A stretch of 64,000 nt of DNA from Vulcanimicrobiota bacterium (GCA_017307785.1 JAFKGI010000008.1:1-64000); one strand, 5' to 3'; numbered from the stretch's first letter, positions 32,030-41,316 are shown. A program made the numbers and translations. The notes: generated from the letters alone by a model not told the origin.

Positions 32030-33486
32030 TGGCCGAGAGCGCCGCCTTTTTGCGGGCCCGCCAGGCCCTGGCCGATCTGCTCTCCGAGTGGGAGTTGTGT
32101 TGGTTGTCCTGGCCGTCCTCCAATTTGGCGCGCCAACTGGCTCAGGCGCCTCACGCCTGGTTCGAGGTGCCGGTTCAGCCCGGCCCGGTCTGGGCCCAGC
32201 AGTTGCAGGCCTTCTTTCTGTCTCAGAAGCAAGAACAGCCGCTGCTGCTGGTCCTGGAGGCTCCCCACGACCTGGAGAGATTGCGCCGGCTGCAGCAACT
32301 GGCGGCCCCGCTGCCGTGGTTGCTGGTCATCCTGTTGGATCCGGTCGGCTATCTGGCACCGGTGCCGGCCAGCGGCGGCTGGTTTCAGCGCGAACCCAAA
32401 GAGCCCGCCTATGCCTGGTCGAGCTGGCTGCGCCAGTTTCAGCTGGAATTCTGGGGCAGTTTCGCTCTGGAAGAACCCAAGCAGGCGGCCGAGCGCCTCG
32501 AGGCCTTCATGGAGGGGACCGGCCGGCGTCTGCTTCATCTCTACGCCCCGCCCGTGCCTCAGCCGGAAATGGCGAATCGGCCGGGAGTCCGCCTGCTTTC
32601 CAAGGATACCCTGGAGTCCGCTTTTCTCGAGCAGTTTCAAGTCCCTGACAACGCTCGCCTGATCTGGTGCGCGGGCCAGCCGCCCGCCGACGCCCTGTTG
32701 ATTCACCCGGAGCAGGCCGGTAGTGCCGCCTGGGGGGTTCACCAGGCCGGCTTTTTCCCGGTGCTGGCCATGAGCGCCGCCATGATCGGACCGGCCCTGG
32801 CCGACCTGTTGCCCGGTCTGCCCCCCGGCTGCCTGGTGCTGATCTTGGAAGCGGGACTCTGTTGGGAGCCGGGCCAGAGCCATCTGTCGCCTTCCCGTCT
32901 GCGCGACCTGGCCTTGCTGCGCCAGGTGCACGGCCTGGCGCTGGCCTGTCCGGCCGACGTGCAGGAGGCGCTGCAGTTTGCGCAGATGAGCTACGCCACC
33001 CAGACTCCCATGGCGGTGCGCCTGACCCAGGCCCCCGCCGTCCTGACCGGCCTCAGCAAGTCCCCGCCCCAGGCCGGGCGCAGTCATATGCTGAGACCGG
33101 GCCAGCACGCGGCCATTCTGGCCCTGGGCCCAACCGTCTACGCCGCGCTGCTGGCGGCCGAAGCGCTCTCCTCCTGGGGACTCGAATGTCAGGTCTGGGA
33201 TATCCGCTTTCTCAAACCACTGGATCGCGACGCCCTGGCCCAGGCGGCCCTCACCGGACACCTCTTGACGGTCGAGGAGCACTGCCTGCAGGGTGGCCTG
33301 GCCACCATGGTGTTGGAAACCCTGAGCCAGTTGGAGTTAAACGCCAAGGTCCATCACCTGGCCCTGCCCGCCACCCCCCCCATTGAAAACGGCGCCCCGG
33401 CCGAGGAATTTGGCCTGGACGCCGACGGAATCCAGAAGGCCATGCGCAAACTGCTCGGTCTGGTCAGTCCGGAGAGCTTCGTTTAG
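32029..33486 (+). CDS. DXS-like protein lacking the TPP-diphosphate/Mg domain
   Basis: This 485-residue protein occupies the usual place of dxs. The C-terminal third matches the transketolase C domain of DXS (VWDIRFLKPLD, LLTVEEHCLQGGLATMVLE). The middle resembles the pyrimidine-binding domain: HPEQAGSAAWGV keeps the Glu-Gln of the DXS 'EQH' motif but not the His, and QSHLSPSRLRDLALL follows as in the 'TH' loop. The N-terminal 200 residues show none of the TPP-diphosphate motifs (no GDGxxxxG) and read like a degenerate, hydrophobic Leu/Pro-rich domain. DXS is normally about 620 residues. It is therefore unlikely to be an active stand-alone synthase. It starts with a GTG overlapping the ispA stop. 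Confidence 0.78.
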   Translation: MAESAAFLRARQALADLLSEWELCWLSWPSSNLARQLAQAPHAWFEVPVQPGPVWAQQLQAFFLSQKQEQPLLLVLEAPHDLERLRRLQQLAAPLPWLLVILLDPVGYLAPVPASGGWFQREPKEPAYAWSSWLRQFQLEFWGSFALEEPKQAAERLEAFMEGTGRRLLHLYAPPVPQPEMANRPGVRLLSKDTLESAFLEQFQVPDNARLIWCAGQPPADALLIHPEQAGSAAWGVHQAGFFPVLAMSAAMIGPALADLLPGLPPGCLVLILEAGLCWEPGQSHLSPSRLRDLALLRQVHGLALACPADVQEALQFAQMSYATQTPMAVRLTQAPAVLTGLSKSPPQAGRSHMLRPGQHAAILALGPTVYAALLAAEALSSWGLECQVWDIRFLKPLDRDALAQAALTGHLLTVEEHCLQGGLATMVLETLSQLELNAKVHHLALPATPPIENGAPAEEFGLDADGIQKAMRKLLGLVSPESFV

Positions 33487-33498
33487 GGGGAGTCGGAT

Positions 33499-35601
33499 TC
33501 AAAGTTCGGCCCCGAGTTTGCGCTGGCCGTTGATGACCTCCACCAGGCGGTAGCGGAAGGGGAAAGGCTTAAAGCCTTTGTGGCCCAGGTCGTATTCGCC
33601 CAGCAGTCCGGCGTAGGGTTTGGAGGCTTTCAGGTCCTTGAGCACAGCCTCGGGGCCGTCCGGGCGCCAGTGCAGCGAGGCCAGGCGGGCGGCGTCGTAT
33701 CCCAGGGCGCTGTTCCAGTCAGGGGCGGGCAGTTGATAAGTCTTCTGCCAATCGGCCACAAACGGCTGATTGCGCGACTGCCAGAGCGGCTCGACCAACC
33801 AGACTTCCCCCGGCACGTCCTTGAGTTCGCGCAGAAAGTCTTCCGAGGCCGGATGAAAGACGCACAGCACCGGCACCTGCATTCCGCCCTTGCGCAGATT
33901 GGCGATCCACTGGGCGGCGCGCTCGTGCAGATTGTCCGACAGATAAATCCAGTCCGGTTTCAAAGCCGCGACTCGCGCCGCCACTTCTTCCGGCTTGTCT
34001 TCGGGGTGAAAGCCCAGTTTGACCACTTCGCGGCCGGTGGCCTTGTGGATGCTCTCCTCGGCCATGCGGGCCGAGGTGGACATCGCCTTCACATCGGTGG
34101 AATACAAAACCAGTCCTGTCGGCCCGTGGGTTTTCACCGCGTGAACGATCAGTTCGCCCATACGATCCCAGTGAGGAAAGCCCAGCGGAAAGACGTTGGG
34201 GGCCGCCTGGGAGACGCGCGGATCGGTGCTGCCCAGCGGCAGCAGGGGCACATTGCCGGTCAGCGGGGCCAGCATCAGGGCATCCTGGGAGCCAAACGGG
34301 CCCAGCACCATGCCGGCCGGACCGATTTTCTGCCAGGCCTCCAGCGGGGGTGTGCTGTGGGTATCGACCAGTTCGAAGCTGAAGCGCTTTTCTTCCCGCT
34401 GACCCAGGGCCACGCCCTGGACGATCCAGTTGACGTGCTCGCCTTCTTGTCCGCCCAGCGGCACCAGCAGCGGCACTCGGGGCGCTCCCTCGCGCAACAA
34501 GGGCAGTTGCACCAGTGTCAGTCGGGCCCAGCCGGATCCGGGGTCAGCCGAAAGGGTGGCGCGCAGGGCGCCTTCCGCCTGATCCCAGCTTTTCTCGGCG
34601 ATATAGCGCTGAATTTTGGGCCAGGAAACTCCCTCCTGGGCGTTGCGCGAGGGGGTCGGGGTGGGCGTGCCACCGATATGGGGACGCGACAGCACCAGTC
34701 CGGCCGCCACCGCCAGCAGTCCCGCCAGCGGAATCAGAGCCGCCGCCACGCCCCAGCGCGTGGTGGCGCGGGGCTTCTCGATTACCCGCTCGGTCTTGGG
34801 CGTGGGCGCGGGCACGCTCAGGGGGGGAGGAGCCGGCAGGGCCGCCGCCTGGAACTGGAGCGCGTGCAGAATCTCCTCGGCATCCCCGGGACGGCTGGTG
34901 GGGTCGTTGCTCAGGCACTGCAAAATCAGCTGCTCCGTCGCCGAAGAAAGACCTGGCCGCTGCGGCAGCAGCCGATGCTCGCCGCCGATGGGTCCCGGTG
35001 GCACTCCCAGCAGCAGGTAGTACAGAATGGCACCCAGGCTGTAGATGTCGGCCGAAGGGCCCAGGCGGTGGCTCGGCCCCATCTGTTCGGGGGCGGCGAA
35101 ACTGAGGGAGCCCGCTTGCTCGTCGTGGACCTGGCCTCGGTCCTCGCGGGCCAGGCCAAAGTCGATCAGGCGAACTCCGTCCGGCATGATCATTACGTTC
35201 TGGGGCTTCAAGTCCCGATGATAGAGCGGTGGCTTGCGCTGGTGCAGATAAGCCAGCACTTCGGCCAGCTGGATGGCCCACTGCAGGGCCTGGGCTTCGC
35301 TGACCGGCCCTTTCCTTTCCACCAGTTCGTACATGGAGGGGCCGTCGAGGTACTCACGGACCAGGTAGCCGTTGTCATCCTGGACGAAAAAGTCCACCAC
35401 GATAGGAATTCGGGGATGCTCGAGTTGCGATAAGATCGAGGCTTCTCGCTCAAAGGCGTCGCGTTCCGGACCGCCGGCCACCAGTTCCTTGATTGCCCAC
35501 ATGCTGCCGACCAGTCGACGGTCGCTGCACAGATAGACGGCACCATCGCCTCCCCGCCCCAGTTCGCGAACGATCTGGTAGCGCTCCTGGAGCACCCTCA
35601 T
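33499..35601 (-). CDS. Ser/Thr protein kinase with a periplasmic-binding-protein sensor domain
   Basis: A 700-residue receptor kinase. The kinase domain occupies about 8-265: Gly-rich loop GRGGDGAVY, Lys38 in AIKEL, HRD at 128-130 in YHRDLKPQN, DFG at about 147, and APEQMG. A Pro-rich linker leads to one transmembrane helix at about 288-308 (VAAALIPLAGLLAVAAGLVL). The outer part, from about 315, starts with a short helical (TPR-like) piece and then a type I periplasmic-binding fold of the branched-chain amino acid receptor class (VPLLVPLGG, GMVLGPFGS, YSTDVKAMSTSARMAEE, WNSALGYDAARL). It would phosphorylate cytoplasmic targets on ligand binding outside. It begins three bases after the histidine kinase gene ends, so both are in one operon. 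Confidence 0.9.
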   Translation of the reverse strand: MRVLQERYQIVRELGRGGDGAVYLCSDRRLVGSMWAIKELVAGGPERDAFEREASILSQLEHPRIPIVVDFFVQDDNGYLVREYLDGPSMYELVERKGPVSEAQALQWAIQLAEVLAYLHQRKPPLYHRDLKPQNVMIMPDGVRLIDFGLAREDRGQVHDEQAGSLSFAAPEQMGPSHRLGPSADIYSLGAILYYLLLGVPPGPIGGEHRLLPQRPGLSSATEQLILQCLSNDPTSRPGDAEEILHALQFQAAALPAPPPLSVPAPTPKTERVIEKPRATTRWGVAAALIPLAGLLAVAAGLVLSRPHIGGTPTPTPSRNAQEGVSWPKIQRYIAEKSWDQAEGALRATLSADPGSGWARLTLVQLPLLREGAPRVPLLVPLGGQEGEHVNWIVQGVALGQREEKRFSFELVDTHSTPPLEAWQKIGPAGMVLGPFGSQDALMLAPLTGNVPLLPLGSTDPRVSQAAPNVFPLGFPHWDRMGELIVHAVKTHGPTGLVLYSTDVKAMSTSARMAEESIHKATGREVVKLGFHPEDKPEEVAARVAALKPDWIYLSDNLHERAAQWIANLRKGGMQVPVLCVFHPASEDFLRELKDVPGEVWLVEPLWQSRNQPFVADWQKTYQLPAPDWNSALGYDAARLASLHWRPDGPEAVLKDLKASKPYAGLLGEYDLGHKGFKPFPFRYRLVEVINGQRKLGAEL

Positions 35602-35604
35602 GGG

Positions 35605-36936
35605 TTACTTGGCGACCGGGAGTACGATGGTGAACTGCGCTCCACCCTTGGGGCCGCTGCCCACGCTGATGTTCCCCTGATGCTTGCGCACCACTTCGCT
35701 GGCGATGGCCAGGCCCAGACCGGTGCCGCGTCCGATGTCTTTGGTGGTGAAGAAAGGTTGGAACACCTTCTTGCGGTTCTCCTCGGGGATGCCCGGGCCA
35801 TTGTCGGAAACCTCGACTTTGAGCTGGCTGCCCTCGTTGCGGCTGCGGATCTCGACCTCGGGGTTGGGCACCCCGGCCGATTTCAAGGCGTCGCGGGCGT
35901 TGATCAAAAGATTGTTGAAGAGATGGCTCCACTGCGTGGAGTTGATGCGCGCGGGGGGAAGGTCCTGGAGGTCCAGCACCACCGTCATGCTGTCGGCTGC
36001 CAGAGTTTCGGCCAGCAGGTCGACGGTGCCCTTGATGACCTCGTTGAGGTCGGCATCGGCGCGCACGAAACGAGAGAAGGTCAGGCCTTGCTCGGTTTCC
36101 ACCGGCTCGCGCGAGTACACCAGCAGTTTTTCAATAATGCCTTTGCATTTTTCCACGGCTTCGCGCACGATTTTCAGGCGTTTGGCCTTGTTTTCTTCGG
36201 TCTCGTGGCGCTGCAGGCTCGAAACCATGGCCAATACCGCGCCCAGAGGTGTGTTCAGCTCGTGGGCCACGCCGGCTGCCAGGCGGCCCACGCTGGCCAT
36301 CTGGTGCTCTTGGGCCATTTCCACCTGCATGCTTTCCAGAGCCTGTTGGGCCTTGGCCAGCGCCCCTTCTTCCTGAAAGCGAGGTCCGATCAAGGTGGCC
36401 AGAGTGGTGACCGAGTCCAGCAAGCGACGCTGATGGGCGTCCGGGCGTAAGGTTCCCTCCCAGCAGGCCAGCAGCACGCCCATGCCCTGACGGCCCGGGC
36501 CGACGGGAATGGCCAGGATCCAGCGTCCCGCATACTGGGATTCGGCCGGTTGTCCGGTATCCCAGGCTTGCTGCAGCAAGTCGCGCACCAGGCCGGGGCC
36601 GGTCTCCTCGGCGCTACGACCGACTTCGGCGGCGCGTCGGAAACCTGATTCGCCTTTGCTGACCCGGAAGTAGAGGGTGGCGCCCACGGCTTTGCAACCA
36701 TCCACGCAGGTCTGGCACAGAGCCCGGGTCTGACTTTGGAAATCCGTTTGACTGAGCACGGCCTGATGCAACTTGTCGAGCGACTCGACCAGCACATCGC
36801 GGCGTCGCAACTGGGTCCAACAAAACCATGCACCGGCTGTTGCCGTGCCTGTGGCCAGGAACCATAACGGAAACTGTAACTGAACGATGTCCACCGGCCT
36901 GGGCCTTTTGTGTCGGGGCCGGGGTTTCCTGTCCAT
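35605..36936 (-). CDS. Membrane-bound sensor histidine kinase with GAF-like domain
   Basis: This 443-residue kinase has an N-terminal hydrophobic helix ([21 protein letters not shown]), a GAF-like region (about 45-185), a coiled coil, the HisKA helix with [17 protein letters not shown] and phospho-acceptor at about His225, and the HATPase domain ([46 protein letters not shown]). It resembles NtrB-like or bacterial-type oxygen/redox sensors. The start may be ATG 36936 or GTG 36894. The Ser/Thr kinase gene follows after three bases, and the receiver/HD-GYP/BTAD gene is divergent, so the three probably form one signalling module. Confidence 0.92.
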   Translation of the reverse strand: MDRKPRPRHKRPRPVDIVQLQFPLWFLATGTATAGAWFCWTQLRRRDVLVESLDKLHQAVLSQTDFQSQTRALCQTCVDGCKAVGATLYFRVSKGESGFRRAAEVGRSAEETGPGLVRDLLQQAWDTGQPAESQYAGRWILAIPVGPGRQGMGVLLACWEGTLRPDAHQRRLLDSVTTLATLIGPRFQEEGALAKAQQALESMQVEMAQEHQMASVGRLAAGVAHELNTPLGAVLAMVSSLQRHETEENKAKRLKIVREAVEKCKGIIEKLLVYSREPVETEQGLTFSRFVRADADLNEVIKGTVDLLAETLAADSMTVVLDLQDLPPARINSTQWSHLFNNLLINARDALKSAGVPNPEVEIRSRNEGSQLKVEVSDNGPGIPEENRKKVFQPFFTTKDIGRGTGLGLAIASEVVRKHQGNISVGSGPKGGAQFTIVLPVAK

Positions 36937-37008
36937 AGGAAGAGGAAACCGCCTTCCAGGGGTATAACTCAGGCCGGCTGGATCTATCGAGTTCCCTGGA
37001 GGGGCATT

Positions 37009-39456
37009 TTGGCTGAGTCTATTTTGGTGGTAGAAGACGATCCGCTGATGTTGGCGGCTCTGGAAATCTTGTTGGAAGATGAAGGCTATGCGGTGACAAC
37101 CGCTCAGTCAGGCATCGACGCCATTCGCATGGCGAAGGATAAAGAATTTGACCTGGTGATTTCGGACGTGCAGATGGCCGAAATGGACGGCATGGAAACC
37201 ATTTCCGGCGTCAAGCAGCAGCAGCCGAGCGCTCGCTCGATTGTCATCACCGGTTATGCCAGTCCCGACGTGCCCATTCAGGCCATCAAGATGGGTGTGG
37301 ATGACTACATCCTCAAGCCCTTCGACGACCGCCAGTTCGTGGCCAGCGTCAAGCGTTGCCTGGATTCGTTCCGCCAGCAGAAGATGTATACCCAGGGACT
37401 GCAGCAGCAGTGGCGGGATTTTTCCACCATCATCAAGCTGCTCTCCGAGGGCGTGGAGGAGCGCGACGAGCACTTCGCCGGCCACTCCCGTCGCGTAGCC
37501 GAGCTGTCCGTCAAGGTCGGCCGCAAGCAAGGACTCTCGCGCAGCCGCTGCGAGGCTCTGGAGCTGGCCGCCTTCCTGCACGACATCGGCAGCATCGGTC
37601 AGAAAAAAGCTTTCCTGGACAAAGCCGAGGAACTCCTGAAAGAAGACATCGCTCAGATCCAGGCGGCTTCCTCACAGGCTTCCGAGTCGCTCTTCTCCAG
37701 CGTTTCCAGTTTGCGCGAAATCTTCCGCATCATCGTCCATCACCACGAGTGGTACGACGGTAGCGGTAAGCCGCACGGACTGAAGGGCGACGATATTCCG
37801 CTCGAGTCGCGCATCCTGTGCGTCACCGAAGCTTACGACGCCATGATCAGCAAGCGCCCTCACCGCGAGCCTTTGGGACACGCCGAAGCTCGTCAGGTGC
37901 TGCAAAAAGAATCCGGCACCCACTTCGATCCCGCACTGGTCGAGGTCGTCCTCAATTTGCTGGTGGATTCTTCGGAAGACGAAGAAAACGAAGAAGCCAT
38001 CGAAGCCAGCCTCTCCAAGGAGCGTCAGGCCGAGCTGTTGCTGGGCATCTGTCGCACCTATCTGACGGCCGGCGACCTGGAAACGGCCGGCAGCGGCTTC
38101 CAACAGGTGATCGACCTGCTGGGCGCTGACGGATCGCGCACCGCTCTCTCGGAGGCTTCCGCTGGTCTGGCTCTCAGTCTGCTGCATCGCAAGCGTTACG
38201 AAGATGCCGAAGCGGCCGCCAACAAAGCCGTCGAGTGGGCTCACGCCAGCTCGCAGCTAGTCATGGGACGGGCGCGCGCCCTGCGCGGGCTGTGCTACGG
38301 CTATCTGGGCAAAGCCGATCAGGCTCTGCAAGAGTTGACCAACGCGCAGGAGATCTTCGCGGTTTGGGAGTCTCATCTCGACCACGCCATCGGCCTGCTT
38401 TATCAGGGGCGCGTGGAGCGCGAGCGCAAGGGCAACTGGCAGGAGCCGGTCGAGAAAGCCGTCGAGCTCATCGATCAGATGGGTCTGCAGCAAGTGCTCA
38501 AGCAGGAGCGCTACGTGGCCATTCCGCTGCTGTTGCAGCTGGTCGGTCAGGAAGAAGAGCACGTCAAAGCCAAGAATCTGCTGGCCTGGATTGGTTACGA
38601 CACCCTGCAGCCGTTCTTTATGGAGCTGGAGACCGGTGCGCGCGAACGCGCCATCTCTCGCCTGGCTCCTCGCGAAGGCGGCGGCGCTCCCCAGTCCCCG
38701 CCGCTCTCCATGTATGGCTTCGGCAAATTCCGCGTCTTCTTGGGCGATCAGGAAGTCGGCGAGAAGCTTTGGAAAACGCGCAAGTCCAAGTACCTGTTCG
38801 CCTACCTGGCCTGCAACTCGGGTCGCGACGTGCCCGACGAAAAAGTCATGGACCTGTTCTGGCCCGATCACGAGCCGGAAAAAGCTCGTCAGTCCCTGTA
38901 TGCCGCTCTCTCGCATATGCGCAAAGCTCTGGAAGCCGTCTTCCCGGGTGAAAGCGATCGCGTGGTGCTGGCCCGCAAAGGCTTCTACCGCTTCAACTCG
39001 GAGCGTAGCTACTTCTTCGATATGCAGGAGTTCGAGCGTCTTTACGACCAGGCTCAGGCGCGCATCAAGGAAGGTCGCGAAGACGAGGCCATGGTGGCAT
39101 TCCAGAAGGCCGAAGCCCTTTACACGGGCGAGTTCATGGAAGGCTACTACGAAGACTGGGCCGTCTTCATTCGCGAAGAACTGGACATGAAGTACAGCGA
39201 AATGCTGCAGACCTTGATGGACCACTTCTTCGACAAAAACCGCTTCCCGGTGTGTATCGACTACGCGCAGCGCCTGCTGCGCATCGACGCCTGCCATCAG
39301 GATGCCCACATCACCCTGATGCGCTCGCACATCGCCCAGGGCAAACCGGAGCTGGCCGCCCGGCAGTATCAGGCTTGCAGCCAGGTCATGAAAAACGAAC
39401 TGAACATGTCGCCGTCGCCTGAAATGACGGCCCTGTACCTTCAAATCACGGGATAA
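37009..39456 (+). CDS. Response regulator with HD-GYP, TPR and BTAD (SARP-like) domains
   Basis: An 815-residue multidomain protein. The receiver domain (1-120) has phospho-acceptor Asp53 in VISDVQM. An HD-GYP-type phosphodiesterase domain follows (about 140-320; HFAGHSRRVAEL, HDIGSIGQ, HHHEWYDGSGKPHGL), with GKP where most members have GYP. Helical TPR-like repeats lie at about 345-560. The C-terminal part (about 565-815) has an OmpR-like winged helix (KLWKTRKSKYLFAYL) and a bacterial transcriptional activator (BTAD) helical domain, as in SARP regulators. TTG 37009 is chosen because GGAGGGG precedes it by four bases and the protein then begins with ESILVVEDD. It joins phosphorylation, c-di-GMP turnover and DNA binding in one chain and is divergent from the histidine kinase gene. 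Confidence 0.85.
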   Translation: MAESILVVEDDPLMLAALEILLEDEGYAVTTAQSGIDAIRMAKDKEFDLVISDVQMAEMDGMETISGVKQQQPSARSIVITGYASPDVPIQAIKMGVDDYILKPFDDRQFVASVKRCLDSFRQQKMYTQGLQQQWRDFSTIIKLLSEGVEERDEHFAGHSRRVAELSVKVGRKQGLSRSRCEALELAAFLHDIGSIGQKKAFLDKAEELLKEDIAQIQAASSQASESLFSSVSSLREIFRIIVHHHEWYDGSGKPHGLKGDDIPLESRILCVTEAYDAMISKRPHREPLGHAEARQVLQKESGTHFDPALVEVVLNLLVDSSEDEENEEAIEASLSKERQAELLLGICRTYLTAGDLETAGSGFQQVIDLLGADGSRTALSEASAGLALSLLHRKRYEDAEAAANKAVEWAHASSQLVMGRARALRGLCYGYLGKADQALQELTNAQEIFAVWESHLDHAIGLLYQGRVERERKGNWQEPVEKAVELIDQMGLQQVLKQERYVAIPLLLQLVGQEEEHVKAKNLLAWIGYDTLQPFFMELETGARERAISRLAPREGGGAPQSPPLSMYGFGKFRVFLGDQEVGEKLWKTRKSKYLFAYLACNSGRDVPDEKVMDLFWPDHEPEKARQSLYAALSHMRKALEAVFPGESDRVVLARKGFYRFNSERSYFFDMQEFERLYDQAQARIKEGREDEAMVAFQKAEALYTGEFMEGYYEDWAVFIREELDMKYSEMLQTLMDHFFDKNRFPVCIDYAQRLLRIDACHQDAHITLMRSHIAQGKPELAARQYQACSQVMKNELNMSPSPEMTALYLQITG

Positions 39457-39462
39457 ATCGTC

Positions 39463-41085
39463 GTGCTGGTCCAACTGGAAATCGAAAATTTCGCCCTGAT
39501 TGACTCGGTTCAGTTGGAATTTCGCGAAGGTCTGAATGTGCTCACCGGCGAGACCGGTGCGGGCAAATCCATCGTGCTGGACGCCCTGGGTTTCCTGTTG
39601 GGCGACCCGGCCCGCGACAACTTGCAGAAGCGGGCCCGGGTCACCGGTCGCTTCATGCTCTCCCAGGAAGCCAAACGGTGGCTGGTGGAGCAGGGCTGGG
39701 ACGAGGACGACGAGGCCATCGCCCTGCGCGAAGTGAGCCCGGGAGGGCGCAGTTTGTGCCGCCTCAACGGTTCGCTGTGCAGCCTGGCCCAGTTGCGCGA
39801 ATTGGGCAACTTGATGCTGGAGATTCACAGCCAGCATCAGTCCAACCGGCTGCTGCGCCCTTCCCGTCATTTGGAGCTGCTCGACCGTCTCTCCGATCAT
39901 CAGCCGCTCTTGGAGGCTTACCGCGATCTCTATCGCGAGTCCCAAGAGTCGGCCCGGCAGTTGCGCGAACTCGGCCAGAGCGAGCGCGAACGCAATCGCC
40001 AGCTGGAGTGGCTGCGTTTTGAGGTTCAGGAAATCGAAGAAGCCCATCTTCAGCCCGAAGAAGAAGCCGAGATCGAAGCCAACATTCGCCGCCTGGCCGC
40101 CGCCGAGGAGCTGGGCCAGCGCAGTCGTCAGGCGCTTCTGCACATCGACAATGCCCTGGACGGAGTCGGCCAGGCCCAGAAGCAACTGAGTGCCCTCACC
40201 AGGCTCGACCCGTCCGTCTCTTTTGGCGAGCAGGCCGCCCTCTGCGAAACGCAGTTGGGCGAACTATCGCACGCTCTCAACCGCTATCAGGACGAGCTGC
40301 AGGGTGAGCCCGAGCAGCTCGACCAGCTCCAGGGGAGAGCGGAACTGCTGCGCACCCTCAAGCGCAAATACGGGTCGGACGTGCCGGCCATTCTGGCCTA
40401 TGGTGCCGATGCCCGCCAGAAACTGGCCGACCTGGAAAACGCCGAAGAAAAGCTGGAACATCTCCAGTCTCGCCAGCAAGAACTGACCGCTCAGCTGCAG
40501 GACCTGGCCGGACGCCTCACCAGTTCGCGCCAGAAGCAAGCTCGCATGCTGGAGAACGAAGTGCAGCTGCAGTTAGCCGACCTCAATCTGGAAAGCATGC
40601 GCTTTGAGGTGCATCAGCAGCCCGGCGAACTCGGACCGCAAGGAGCCGACCAGCTGGAATTCTACCTGGCTCCCAATCCGGGAACCCCGCCGCGTCCGCT
40701 GGCCAAGATCGCCTCGGGCGGCGAACTGTCGCGCATCATGCTGGCCGTGATCGGGATTTTCGCCAAATTCGAACCCCTGACCACGCTGATTTTCGACGAA
40801 ATCGACGCCGGCCTGGGCGGGCGTGCCGCCGAGGCGGTGGCCCGCAAGCTCAGTCTGCTGGCCCGCCAACGTCAGGTGCTCTGCGTCACCCATCTGGCCG
40901 TCATCGCGGCCGCCGGCGACCAGCACATCCGCGTCTCCAAACAGAGCGACAGCGAGCGAACTCAACTGGACTTGACCACCCTGACCGGCAAACATCGCGA
41001 AGCCGAAATCGCCCGCATGCTCAGCGGCGACGCCGGCGCCGCCTCCGCCCAACGCCTGGCCCGCGAACTGCTCAAACGTCCTTAG
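39463..41085 (+). CDS. recN: DNA repair protein RecN
   Basis: The 540-residue SMC-like ATPase acts early in double-strand break repair. Walker A GETGAGKS is at residues 29-36, a long coiled coil fills the middle, the signature region is in ASGGELSRIMLA, and Walker B reads TLIFDEIDAG. The C-terminal VTHLAVIAAAGDQHI stretch is typical. The length is normal. The GTG start lies seven bases after the preceding stop, so the gene may be read from the same transcript as the HD-GYP regulator gene. A repeat element follows directly. Confidence 0.95.
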   Translation: MLVQLEIENFALIDSVQLEFREGLNVLTGETGAGKSIVLDALGFLLGDPARDNLQKRARVTGRFMLSQEAKRWLVEQGWDEDDEAIALREVSPGGRSLCRLNGSLCSLAQLRELGNLMLEIHSQHQSNRLLRPSRHLELLDRLSDHQPLLEAYRDLYRESQESARQLRELGQSERERNRQLEWLRFEVQEIEEAHLQPEEEAEIEANIRRLAAAEELGQRSRQALLHIDNALDGVGQAQKQLSALTRLDPSVSFGEQAALCETQLGELSHALNRYQDELQGEPEQLDQLQGRAELLRTLKRKYGSDVPAILAYGADARQKLADLENAEEKLEHLQSRQQELTAQLQDLAGRLTSSRQKQARMLENEVQLQLADLNLESMRFEVHQQPGELGPQGADQLEFYLAPNPGTPPRPLAKIASGGELSRIMLAVIGIFAKFEPLTTLIFDEIDAGLGGRAAEAVARKLSLLARQRQVLCVTHLAVIAAAGDQHIRVSKQSDSERTQLDLTTLTGKHREAEIARMLSGDAGAASAQRLARELLKRP

Positions 41086-41089
41086 CTTG

Positions 41090-41294
41090 TTGATCCCGGA
41101 ATGGGGACCCGGGGGAAATGGGAATTTTGGAGACGGCCGGGCGGCAAGGCGAATGCTCGCCTCCAGTTGCTTTTTTTTGAAATGAGTCGCGTCCAAGCCC
41201 AGACCAACCTCTAAAACCATTCTGCGCCCAGGCCGGCATTCAGCAGTCCGCCATCTCAACGTCCCCCCAATCCCCCGGGTCCCCCTTCCCGACG
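41090..41294. repeat. Intergenic repeat element, copy 1, with inverted ends
   Basis: A 205-base element directly behind recN. Its left end (41096-41120, with GGGGACCCGGGGG) matches the reverse complement of its right end (41266-41291, with CCCCCGGGTCCCC) over about 25 bases. A second copy lies at 51245-51450 with the same ends and a matching inner stretch (TGAGTCGC, TGCGCCCAG and GGCAGTC-like blocks). No reading frame of coding quality is inside. It looks like a MITE- or REP-like dispersed element, or a conserved structured RNA. It fills most of the 231 bases between recN and the next gene. Confidence 0.7.
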
Positions 41295-41316
41295 GAGACC
41301 TCCGCCAGGAGCGCCG

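Noticed and set aside
33580..35433. Plus-strand reading frame of 617 codons opposite the Ser/Thr kinase gene
   Set aside because: Product is Gly/Arg/Gln-rich without motifs, while the minus frame has all kinase motifs.
38257..40185. Minus-strand reading frame of 642 codons opposite the HD-GYP regulator and recN genes
   Set aside because: It crosses two confirmed genes on the other strand and has no protein-like features.
41090..41294. Insertion sequence with transposase
   Set aside because: Inverted ends exist, but the 205 bases between them hold no transposase frame; treated as a non-coding repeat.
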